The notes under the pieces were generated by a model. That model was not told the origin of the DNA, searched no databases, and saw nothing but the letters and a program-made list of their open reading frames with translations. Below, piece after piece: positions 1-5,641 of a stretch of 6,470 nucleotides of DNA. The first letter of the stretch is position 1. Each line of letters starts with the position of its first letter. Source of the DNA: Anaerolineales bacterium UBA2029 (GTDB taxonomy: Bacteria; Chloroflexota; Anaerolineae; Aggregatilineales; Aggregatilineaceae); the NCBI GenBank assembly GCA_002332795.1, contig DDBP01000076.1:1-6470 (forward strand), read 5' to 3'. The position numbers and the translations under genes were made by a program.

Positions 1-672
1 GGACACCGCCTTCACGCGCGGATTCTCCACGATCTCCATGCCCACCGTGCCGCCATTGCCCGTCACCACGTTCCACACGCCGGGCGGCAACCCCGCCTCT
101 TCGAAGATTTCGACCAGCGTCGCCACGCACAGCGGCGTCAGCGAGGCGGGCTTGAAGACAATGGTATTGCCGCTGATCAGCGCCGCGCCCACTTTCCACA
201 TGGGAATCGCCATCGGGAAATTCCAGGGAGTGATGCAGCCCACCACGCCCATCGGCTGCCGGACGGTCATGCAGAATTTGTTGGGCAGTTCCGAGGTCGT
301 CGTCTCCCCCAGCAAACGCCGCCCCTCGCCGGCAATGTATTCCAGGAAATCTATGGCCTCCTGCACGTCCCCCTTGCCCTCGGCGATCACCTTGCCCATC
401 TCGCGGGTGACCAGGCGACCCAGTTCTTCTTTGCGCTCGCGCATGATCTGCGCGGCCCGCAGCAGGATTTCGCCGCGCCGGGGCGGGGGCGTCCGTCGCC
501 AGGACGGGAAGGCTGCCTCCGCCGCGTCAATAGCCCGCTGCACATCGCCGCGCGTGCCCAGCGGGAAGCGCGCCAGCACCTCGCCGGTCGTCGGGTTTTT
601 CGTCTCGAACCACTGCCCGCTCTCGGAAGGCACCCATTCGCCGTTGATATAGTGACCGTAGGATCGCACCAC
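1..672 (-). CDS. Aldehyde dehydrogenase family protein, N-terminal 224 residues (3' end outside window)
   Basis: NAD(P)-dependent aldehyde dehydrogenase that oxidises an aldehyde to its carboxylic acid in the cytoplasm; the substrate cannot be told from this part. The reading frame is open from a GTG at 672 to the window edge. Visible landmarks are YGHYINGEWV (5-14), the N26-P27-TTGE strand, EMGK (91-94), ITPWNFP (147-153) with the conserved Asn N151, the cofactor-binding FKPA Lys K174, and EEAGLPPGVWNVVTG (191-205) leading into the glycine-rich nucleotide-binding turn. The catalytic Glu and Cys lie beyond the window, so activity cannot be checked. The GTG at 672 is chosen because AAGGAG (686-681) sits 8 nt upstream and the family homology begins a few residues later. 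A GTG follows directly at 669, and an in-frame ATG at 738 would add 22 residues but has no ribosome site. The gene lies 116 nt downstream of the membrane protein gene on the same strand, behind an A+T-rich operator-like region. Assignment to the ALDH superfamily is secure; the subfamily is not. Confidence 0.95.
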   Translation of the reverse strand, partial: MVRSYGHYINGEWVPSESGQWFETKNPTTGEVLARFPLGTRGDVQRAIDAAEAAFPSWRRTPPPRRGEILLRAAQIMRERKEELGRLVTREMGKVIAEGKGDVQEAIDFLEYIAGEGRRLLGETTTSELPNKFCMTVRQPMGVVGCITPWNFPMAIPMWKVGAALISGNTIVFKPASLTPLCVATLVEIFEEAGLPPGVWNVVTGNGGTVGMEIVENPRVKAVS

Positions 673-736
673 TGCTTTTGCTCCTTGTCCTGACCGTTCT
701 TGTGGCCGCGCCGGGCAGATCAGCCTGTAGCGGCGC

Positions 737-770
737 ATTGATAAGAATGATTTTATCAATATTAATTGAT
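737..770. promoter_or_regulatory. Operator-like inverted repeats in the A+T-rich region upstream of the aldehyde dehydrogenase
   Basis: ATTGATAA (737-744) and TTATCAAT (753-760) form a perfect 8-bp inverted repeat around an 8-bp spacer. A third half-site, ATTGAT (765-770), pairs with ATCAAT (755-760) as a second, overlapping 6-bp palindrome. The stretch is strikingly A+T-rich against G+C-rich surroundings. On the minus strand it contains TAAAAT (755-750), a plausible -10 hexamer inside the first palindrome, though I see no convincing -35. The layout fits a dimeric repressor or activator site overlapping the dehydrogenase promoter. The binding protein is unknown, and no regulator gene is adjacent on this side within the window. 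Confidence 0.5.
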
Positions 771-788
771 TTCTGCATCGCGCGGTGA

Positions 789-3365
789 CTATCTCACCGT
801 CACGTCGCCCAGGTAGACGATCCCGGCGGCAGCCCAGGGGCGCCCGCCCTGCACGCCCAGCCGCTTCCCGCTCATCGGATCGAACCAGCCGACGTTGAGC
901 GCATAGTCGCCGGGCGGCAGATCGTCCGGCAGGGGTACGCTCACCTGCGAGACCCAGCGTGTCCCGCCTGCCCAGTCGTCGGTAGCGATAGCCGGGTAAC
1001 CGTCGAACTGCGCCAGCGGAACCGCTGTCAGCGGATCGGCCAGATGCACGAACAGCGCATAGCGCCCCGGCAAGGCGCGCTCCGCCCGCCAGAACAGGTG
1101 CACGTCCAGCGCGCGCGGCTCGTCGCGCAACGTCACCGCGTAGCCGGCCAGATGCAGCCCATCCTCCAGCGCCACAGCGAGCCGCTGCGGTTCCGCCGAC
1201 ACTGCGTTGATTTCTGGCGCACCGAAGACCGCGCTCACACAGGCGGACGCTGCGGCCCGCGCGCACGCCCCGCCCAGGGGATCAGCAGCCAGGCAGCTCA
1301 GCGCGAAGGGATAGGGATCGCAGCCGTCGCGCGACTCGAAACGGAGGGTGTGATAGCCGGGCGTCGTCCACAGCGTGACCTCCAGCGCCCCATCGCCAAC
1401 CGTCGCGCCGCTCAGCAGATCGCCATCCAGAGACATGCCTATCGTGCGCGGGACACCGTACGTCTGCACGGGCACGCGCAGCTCGATCAGCGGCGCGTCG
1501 GTGTAGAAATGCCACGCGCCTGCCTCCGCCAGCACGAAGCGCCCCTCGTCGTCCATCCCCGCCCAGCCATCGCCCGCCGCCAGCCAGACCCCCCGCGCGG
1601 GGGCATCGGTGCGCGGCACGGCAAATACTGCAATCTGCCCATCCTCGTATTCCGGTGTACCCAGCCGATCGCGCAGGCGAGCGACCACTTTTTCTGGCTC
1701 GGCCAGGAAGCGTTTGTGCACGATCAGCCGGTCGGCTCCGGCAGCGGAAAGCAGCGCCGTCACCTGCTCGCCCGCCAGCGCGGGTAAGACGCCTTCCTGT
1801 TCTCCCAGCGCGGCCCGGTTCAGCACGGCCAGCAGCGCCGGATTCTGTGGAGTGCGGCGCAGCGCGTGCCCGCCGATCAGCGGCTTGCCATGCAGAGTCT
1901 GCTGATAGAGCGCGATCTTGGCGACGAGCAGATTGTCGGTCGGCACGTCCAACACCGCGCGCACGTCCTCCGCGCCCGCCAGCGCCCGGAAATAGGCGGG
2001 CTGCGCCGCATCACCCGTCGGGAAGGGCCAGAAGAGTTGATATTCGGCCAGCACTCCCGCGCCGAGCAACACTGTCAGCGCCGCCGTCAGGATCGGTCGC
2101 CGCAGCCGCGTCAGCAGCACCCCCGCCCCCGCGCTGACCAGCGCGCTGACCGCCAGCCCGGTGAGCAGATTGAAGCGGCCCGGCGTGCGCGTCGCTTCGA
2201 AGAGCGGCAGGTGTTGCAGCGCCAGCCAGGGCAGCGTCACATAAGACTCGAACGACTCGACCCGCACGGTCACAGGAGCGTCGCGCCACTTGAGCAGCGG
2301 CCCCAGCGACAGCACCGCCGCGCCGAGCGCCAGCCACAGCCAGGGGCGGCTCTGCGGTCGCCGCAGGACGGCCAGCGCCGCCAGCGCCAGGGCAATGACG
2401 CCCACATAAGCCGTCCCTTCCGCCGAATTGGTGCCGAGCACGTCCCGCGCGAAGTCCGGCGCGATCCCCCATTCCGCCAGCATGCCGAAGGGCGAGGGGC
2501 TGACGAAGCCGAGCGCGTCGGTGCTGAAGGTCACGCGGCCCGTCTCCTGCACGGCGCGCAGTTCGGCGCGGCCCCCGGCGGTGAACAGCGGGCCGTAGAA
2601 GGGCAGCAGCAACAACCCACCCAGGACGACCATGGCCGCAGCCCGCAACCAGGGCTGCTCGCCAGGCAGCACCCCGCGCCGCCAGATGCGCCCGCGTTCG
2701 GCCAGGAACTGCGCCCCGCCCAGCAGAATCACCAGGGGGGCGAGCAGATAGGCCGGGTGCGCAATGTACGCCAGCGCGGCCAGGGCGAAGGCCGCTGCCC
2801 CCAGCACGACCGTCCGCCAGCCCGCGCCCCGTCGCCACACCCGCCACAGGCACCGCGCCAACACCGGCAGCGGGTACAGCGTGACGATGCCCAGATGGCC
2901 CACGCTCAGGTGTCCCTGTACGGCAGGATACGCCAGGAAGACCAGCCCGCCGAGCAAGGCAGCGGACCGCCGACCATCGCTCAGTTCCAGGCCCAGCCAG
3001 TATGCCGCCAGGCCATTCAGCGCCAGGGTGATCAGCAGCGCGATGTTGAAGGCGGTCAGCGGCGCGACGATCAGCGAGAGGAGCGCCCCCGGCAGATATT
3101 GCAGAGGATGCGCCCACTGCACCCAGCTCATGAAGCCGTCTGGGTAAGCCAGCAGGCGTTGGTCGAAGGGATTCGCGCCCTGGCGCAGCGCTTCGCCCGC
3201 CCACCAGATGTGCCGCGTCACCTCGTAGGTGTCGGCGTAACCGGTGCCCGCCGCCCGGTCGTTCAGATGACGCGCCAGCGGCCAGGTGACGATCACCGCC
3301 GCCAGCAGGTAGACGACCAGGGGCAGCACTGCCCCTGTCCAGCCCCGATGTGTCTTGACGCTCAC
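789..3365 (-). CDS. Large multi-spanning membrane protein, putative GT-C-like glycosyltransferase with exported C-terminal beta domains
   Basis: Putative integral-membrane sugar transferase of the GT-C type (polyprenyl-phosphate-sugar dependent); donor and acceptor are unknown. From the GTG at 3365 the protein has 858 residues. KTHRGW precedes TM1 (about 10-31). The first external loop carries DTYEVTRHIWW (45-55), with acidic residues where GT-C enzymes place a catalytic Asp, then NPF...LLAYPDG (65-77). Many hydrophobic helices follow to about residue 445, including an RTPGRFNLL segment (393-401). The rest is largely soluble: VLDVPTDN (471-478), HGKPLIGGHALRRTP (492-506), a first beta region (about 595-680), four clustered Cys (C682, C691, C701, C709), and a last beta-sandwich with LFVHL (771-775) and DDLPPGDY (814-821). 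The last domain resembles one I associate with Chloroflexota family-39-like proteins. The start at 3365 is preferred because GGTGAG lies 6 nt upstream and the signal-like N-terminus fits. A GTG at 3434 (881 residues) is in frame but has its purine run directly abutting. It could also be a non-enzymatic YfhO-like membrane protein. Confidence 0.75.
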   Translation of the reverse strand: MSVKTHRGWTGAVLPLVVYLLAAVIVTWPLARHLNDRAAGTGYADTYEVTRHIWWAGEALRQGANPFDQRLLAYPDGFMSWVQWAHPLQYLPGALLSLIVAPLTAFNIALLITLALNGLAAYWLGLELSDGRRSAALLGGLVFLAYPAVQGHLSVGHLGIVTLYPLPVLARCLWRVWRRGAGWRTVVLGAAAFALAALAYIAHPAYLLAPLVILLGGAQFLAERGRIWRRGVLPGEQPWLRAAAMVVLGGLLLLPFYGPLFTAGGRAELRAVQETGRVTFSTDALGFVSPSPFGMLAEWGIAPDFARDVLGTNSAEGTAYVGVIALALAALAVLRRPQSRPWLWLALGAAVLSLGPLLKWRDAPVTVRVESFESYVTLPWLALQHLPLFEATRTPGRFNLLTGLAVSALVSAGAGVLLTRLRRPILTAALTVLLGAGVLAEYQLFWPFPTGDAAQPAYFRALAGAEDVRAVLDVPTDNLLVAKIALYQQTLHGKPLIGGHALRRTPQNPALLAVLNRAALGEQEGVLPALAGEQVTALLSAAGADRLIVHKRFLAEPEKVVARLRDRLGTPEYEDGQIAVFAVPRTDAPARGVWLAAGDGWAGMDDEGRFVLAEAGAWHFYTDAPLIELRVPVQTYGVPRTIGMSLDGDLLSGATVGDGALEVTLWTTPGYHTLRFESRDGCDPYPFALSCLAADPLGGACARAAASACVSAVFGAPEINAVSAEPQRLAVALEDGLHLAGYAVTLRDEPRALDVHLFWRAERALPGRYALFVHLADPLTAVPLAQFDGYPAIATDDWAGGTRWVSQVSVPLPDDLPPGDYALNVGWFDPMSGKRLGVQGGRPWAAAGIVYLGDVTVR

Positions 3366-3521
3366 TGTGCCCTCACCTGACAGATGACGACGTGAAAGCT
3401 CTGCGGTGAAATCTGCCCCCAAATCCGGATGCACCCCCCTTTCGTCCCGCTGGTTGCCTGGCAGGCCCTCTTTATTGTAAACTGATGCTCAACCATAACG
3501 ATAGCACTCAGGAGCACGGCC
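3366..3521. promoter_or_regulatory. Divergent intergenic region with possible back-to-back promoters
   Basis: This gap lies between the divergently oriented membrane-protein and response-regulator genes, and both promoters should be here. The A+T-rich core at 3471-3482 reads TTTATTGTAAAC. On the minus strand it gives TACAAT (3479-3474), a 5/6 match to a -10 hexamer, which would leave about 100 nt of leader to the GTG at 3365. On the plus strand TGTAAA (3476-3481) could be a weak -10, with TTGCCT (3454-3459) 16 bp upstream as a weak -35. The two -10 candidates overlap almost symmetrically. The portion 3366-3434 is open in the membrane protein's frame and would be coding if that gene starts at the upstream GTG. 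The promoter calls are inference from short matches. Confidence 0.3.
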
Positions 3522-4115
3522 TTGGCTACGTGGATGGTGATTGACGACGAGCCGGATATCTACGATGTCCTGGTGGCAATGTTCCGGCTCTGGGGCATCG
3601 AGGGCATCGCCTTTGTGGATGGATCGGAAGCGATACAGTGGGTGGAGAGCGTGGACAACGGCACCTACTCTGGTGAGCTACCCGAAATGGCCATCATAGA
3701 TATTCGCCTGCCGGGCATAGACGGGCACTACGTGGCCGCGCGCATCCGCCGCAGTCCGCGGCTCGGCAATATGGCCATCGCGCTGATCACCACCTATCGC
3801 ATTTCCCCGGCCATCGAAAAGCAGATCATGGCGATCTCGCAGGCAGACGCTTTCATCGAGAAGCCCCTGCCCAGCATGGCCGAACTGCGTGCGCAGCTCG
3901 ACGCCATCATCGCCAAACGCAAGGCGATGGCCCCTGACTACCCTGGCCTCACCCGGCCAGCGCCCAGGGCAACCGAGCCACCAGAAGTCGCGGCGCCGGT
4001 GCCCGCAGCGAACCCGTCAGCGCACGATGGCGCTATTGTCCCGCAAATAGAGCGAAGAGAGATCGAGATCAAGCCACAAACGGCCCCTCCGGTTTCCCGC
4101 CGGGCCGATGCGTGA
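3522..4115 (+). CDS. Receiver-domain (CheY-like) response regulator with a Pro/Ala-rich tail
   Basis: Two-component phospho-acceptor protein of the cytoplasm, 197 residues. The receiver domain covers about 3-133: the acidic pocket D8-D9, phosphorylation site D60 in AIIDIRLPGIDG, the switch Thr pair T90-T91 in ALITTY, and the conserved Lys K114 in FIEKPLP, so all residues for phosphotransfer are present. A segment of about 60 residues follows, rich in Pro, Ala and Arg with no recognisable fold. No DNA-binding, GGDEF, EAL or kinase output domain is present, so it probably signals by protein contact. The start is TTG at 3522, supported by AGGAG (3510-3514) 7 nt upstream; the reading MATWMVIDDEPD puts beta-strand 1 where receivers have it. 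No histidine kinase is adjacent. The gene is divergent from the membrane glycosyltransferase-like gene and co-oriented with the NERD-like gene 96 nt downstream. Confidence 0.9.
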   Translation: MATWMVIDDEPDIYDVLVAMFRLWGIEGIAFVDGSEAIQWVESVDNGTYSGELPEMAIIDIRLPGIDGHYVAARIRRSPRLGNMAIALITTYRISPAIEKQIMAISQADAFIEKPLPSMAELRAQLDAIIAKRKAMAPDYPGLTRPAPRATEPPEVAAPVPAANPSAHDGAIVPQIERREIEIKPQTAPPVSRRADA

Positions 4116-4154
4116 GCAGACGGTGAGGCCATTCACCCGCAAAGCAGCAAAGAG

Positions 4155-4179
4155 CCGTCCGCGCGCCGTTCGCGGACGG
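4155..4179 (+). terminator. Strong 9-bp hairpin between the regulator and NERD-like genes (no U-tract)
   Basis: CCGTCCGCG (4155-4163) pairs perfectly with CGCGGACGG (4171-4179) across a 7-nt loop. The sequence after it is AATTGTG, so a proper U-run is missing on the plus strand. A smaller hairpin lies just before it, GGTGAG (4122-4127) with TTCACC (4132-4137) including one G-U pair, directly after the regulator's stop codon. The structure may be a weak or factor-assisted terminator, an attenuator, or a 3'-end stabiliser. It is the only notable element in the 96-nt gap. Confidence 0.4.
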
Positions 4180-4211
4180 AATTGTGAGCGCACAGACGGC
4201 TGAGCGTAGCC

Positions 4212-4934
4212 ATGCAGAACATCAACCCTTCGCAGAACATCACCCGGCGCGGGCGTTACTACCTGTTTCTGGGCAGCCTGGCATTCTTCGGCGGCGCGAT
4301 TGCCGTGGCGCTGGGGGTGCTGTTCATCTTCTTCCCCCTCTGGGATAGCTTCTTCTTCGACCTGTTCCAGGGGTTTCTGTTCGTCGTCGGCATCATCGCA
4401 GTGCTGGTCGGTTTGGGTTTCATCGTCCGCGCCCTCACCCTGCAAAAGGACAATCCCCTTGCCTACGCCGTGGGCGAAGGACTGAGTCAGTTCCTCGACG
4501 GGCGCTACACGTACCTGCGCAACGTGAGCAAGCGCGGCGTGGGCTATATTGACGCTGTGCTCGTCGGGCCGCCGGGAGCGCTGGTCTTCCGCATCGTGGA
4601 CTACGCGGGGACGTGGATCAACGAACGGGCGGAATGGATCAATCAGACGCGCGACGGCAAATTACGCCCTGCCCGCACCAACCCCACCCGCGAAGCCGTG
4701 CGCGATGTCTACGCGCTGCGCAAATTCCTGGCCAAACGTGGCCTGGCCAATGTGCCGGTCTATGCCATTGTCGTCTTCACTTCGCCCAACGTGCGCCTGT
4801 CTGCTTCCGGCCCCGTCGTGCCCATCTGCGAAATCCCCACCCTCTATCAGATCATGGAGCGCGACTATCTGAAGGACGAGCGCATCACGCCGGAGATGGT
4901 GCGGCAGACCGTGGAAGCCATCGCCGAAGGGTGA
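4212..4934 (+). CDS. Two-TM membrane protein with a degenerate NERD-like domain
   Basis: Protein of 240 residues. Two hydrophobic helices (about 16-41 and 51-73) form a hairpin in the membrane, followed by a soluble, probably cytoplasmic domain. The core YIDAVLVGPPGALVFRI (112-128), then DYAGTW (130-135), NPTREAV (157-163) and VPVYAIVVFTSP (181-192), matches the order of a NERD (nuclease-related) domain: D-x-VLVGP-x-G, strand, glycine, a helix with Arg, then the late beta-strand. In the family as I know it the strand ends in an E-x-K signature (VIEVKNYSG-like). Here the aligned residues are R127 and V129, so a metal-dependent nuclease activity is unlikely. Start ATG 4212 has only a poor upstream purine match. 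The PPC-like gene starts 4 nt after its stop, so the two are probably co-translated. Function is unknown; membrane-tethered nucleic-acid or protein binding is a guess. Confidence 0.75.
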   Translation: MQNINPSQNITRRGRYYLFLGSLAFFGGAIAVALGVLFIFFPLWDSFFFDLFQGFLFVVGIIAVLVGLGFIVRALTLQKDNPLAYAVGEGLSQFLDGRYTYLRNVSKRGVGYIDAVLVGPPGALVFRIVDYAGTWINERAEWINQTRDGKLRPARTNPTREAVRDVYALRKFLAKRGLANVPVYAIVVFTSPNVRLSASGPVVPICEIPTLYQIMERDYLKDERITPEMVRQTVEAIAEG

Positions 4935-4938
4935 GCCA

Positions 4939-5499
4939 GTGAGCACTCCCTGGCCGGACGAACCGCCACCCGCCGGGCACCTCTCTGGCCGGTCTGCGGG
5001 CACCGGTCCGGCGCTACTGGCGCGACTGGGGCGCGGCCTGCTCTATGGCGCGGCCTTCGCTGTGCCCCTGCTCTTGCTGATCGCCTTGCTGCTGGCAGGG
5101 AACACAAAAGACAGGCACGCCAGCGACCCCACCCCCGCGCCGCTCTCTCCATCTGCATCACCGTCTCCGACAATCATCGGTGCCTGGCCCGCCGACGTGC
5201 GCTTCGTCGCACACACGCTGCCTGCTCTCATTCACGACGAGCTGACCGCCGCTGTCCCGCGCCGCGGCTATCAGTTCTCCGGCGCGGCCAGAGAAACCTG
5301 GGAAATCACAGTAGAACCGTTGCCCGGCAGCCTCTTGCAGCCGCAGGCCTCGCTATATGGTCCGGCGGGCGATCTGCTGGCAACGGGGGCGGCGCTGATC
5401 GCTGTCTTGCCGCAGGATGGGGACTACCGGCTGATGGTCGAGGCCGGGGCAGGCGGCGCAGCAACCGGTGCCTATCGGCTGTCCGTGTTCCCGCGCTGA
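4939..5499 (+). CDS. Single-TM protein with an extracytoplasmic PPC-like beta domain
   Basis: Protein of 186 residues whose exact function I do not recognise. A short Pro-rich cytoplasmic N-terminus (1-31) precedes one strong membrane helix (about 33-53). A Pro/Ser/Thr linker (62-78) follows, then a beta-rich outer domain (about 85-186). That domain reads YQFSG (111-115), WEITVEPLPGSLLQP (121-135), ASLYGPAGDLLA (137-148), LPQDGDYRLMVE (157-168) and TGAYRLSV (176-183), the pattern of bacterial pre-peptidase C-terminal (PPC) domains: a stalling-strand turn, G-D..L, DG-Y-L-V and G-Y-L-V. No protease domain is attached. The GTG at 4939 is chosen because AAGGG (4927-4931) lies 7 nt upstream, overlapping the end of the NERD-like gene 4 nt away, which suggests translational coupling. 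With its neighbour it could form an envelope complex (inference). Confidence 0.75.
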   Translation: MSTPWPDEPPPAGHLSGRSAGTGPALLARLGRGLLYGAAFAVPLLLLIALLLAGNTKDRHASDPTPAPLSPSASPSPTIIGAWPADVRFVAHTLPALIHDELTAAVPRRGYQFSGAARETWEITVEPLPGSLLQPQASLYGPAGDLLATGAALIAVLPQDGDYRLMVEAGAGGAATGAYRLSVFPR

Positions 5500-5504
5500 G
5501 CCGT

Positions 5505-5540
5505 GGGGCAGGCGTGCGGATCGCGCGGGCCGACTGCCCC
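5505..5540 (+). terminator. Nested hairpin after the PPC-like gene, terminator-like without a U-tract
   Basis: GGGGCAG (5505-5511) pairs with CTGCCCC (5534-5540). The interior can form a second stem, CGTGCG (5513-5518) with CGCGCG (5522-5527), using one G-U pair. It begins 5 nt after the stop codon at 5499 and is followed by TCAAGC rather than a U-run. It could mark the 3' end of the regulator/NERD/PPC transcript, but G+C-rich DNA readily makes such stems by chance. Confidence 0.25.
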
Positions 5541-5560
5541 TCAAGCGGCGCGGGGAAGTG

Positions 5561-5569
5561 TGGTATGAT
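5561..5569 (+). promoter_or_regulatory. Extended -10 promoter candidate for the UPF0316-tilS unit
   Basis: TGGTATGAT has the TG-N-TATAAT form of an extended -10 element, with TATGAT (5564-5569) matching 5 of 6 consensus positions. No good -35 is seen at the right distance (TCAAGC at 5541-5546 is poor), which is compatible with extended -10 promoters. Transcription from here would start near 5576 and give a leader of about 65 nt containing the hairpin at 5587-5620. A second -10-like hexamer, TATACT (5604-5609), lies inside that hairpin's loop. Confidence 0.4.
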
Positions 5570-5586
5570 CGGCGTGACGGGCCTGG

Positions 5587-5620
5587 GCGGCAGCGGAACA
5601 GAGTATACTCCCGCTGCCGC
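5587..5620 (+). promoter_or_regulatory. Perfect 10-bp inverted repeat with a palindromic loop in the leader of the UPF0316 gene
   Basis: GCGGCAGCGG (5587-5596) is the exact reverse complement of CCGCTGCCGC (5611-5620). Of the 14 bases between them, ten (5601-5610) form a second perfect palindrome, GAGTATACTC. The element ends 7 nt before the AAGGGG ribosome site (5628-5633) of the UPF0316 gene. As RNA it is a strong stem next to the translation start. As DNA it could be an operator around TATACT. No known riboswitch or leader family was recognised. Confidence 0.45.
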
Positions 5621-5641
5621 GGCGTGGAAGGGGACTCATCG

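Noticed and set aside
38..652. A 204-codon plus-strand frame over the dehydrogenase gene
   Set aside because: The opposite strand encodes an unmistakable aldehyde dehydrogenase N-terminus; this product is Ser/Pro/Arg-rich shadow sequence.
527..778. A short 83-codon minus-strand frame starting in the A+T-rich gap
   Set aside because: It overlaps the start of the dehydrogenase in a different phase, has no ribosome site and shows no domain.
783..799. A 6-bp hairpin (CGGTGA / TCACCG) over the stop codon of the membrane protein gene as a terminator
   Set aside because: The stem is short, most of its 5' half lies inside the coding sequence, and no U-run follows on the minus strand.
2011..3204. 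A 397-codon minus-strand frame overlapping the membrane protein gene in another phase
   Set aside because: Gly/Ala/Arg-rich shadow translation with no recognisable motif, whereas the competing frame has coherent membrane helices and known sequence patterns.
1866..3380. A 504-codon open frame on the plus strand across the membrane protein gene
   Set aside because: Its product is an Arg/Gln/Pro-rich low-complexity sequence without any domain, and it is antisense to a clearly coding frame. Long antisense frames are expected in such G+C-rich DNA.
4116..4211. A tRNA or small RNA gene in the gap between the regulator and the NERD-like gene
   Set aside because: The hairpins do not form a cloverleaf, no CCA or T-loop sequence is present, and no promoter is evident.
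5468..5641. An upstream extension of the UPF0316 reading frame to an ATG at 5468
   Set aside because: The extra 58 residues are Arg-rich, overlap the PPC-like gene and contain the promoter and hairpin. The GTG at 5642 has a good ribosome site and fits the family length.
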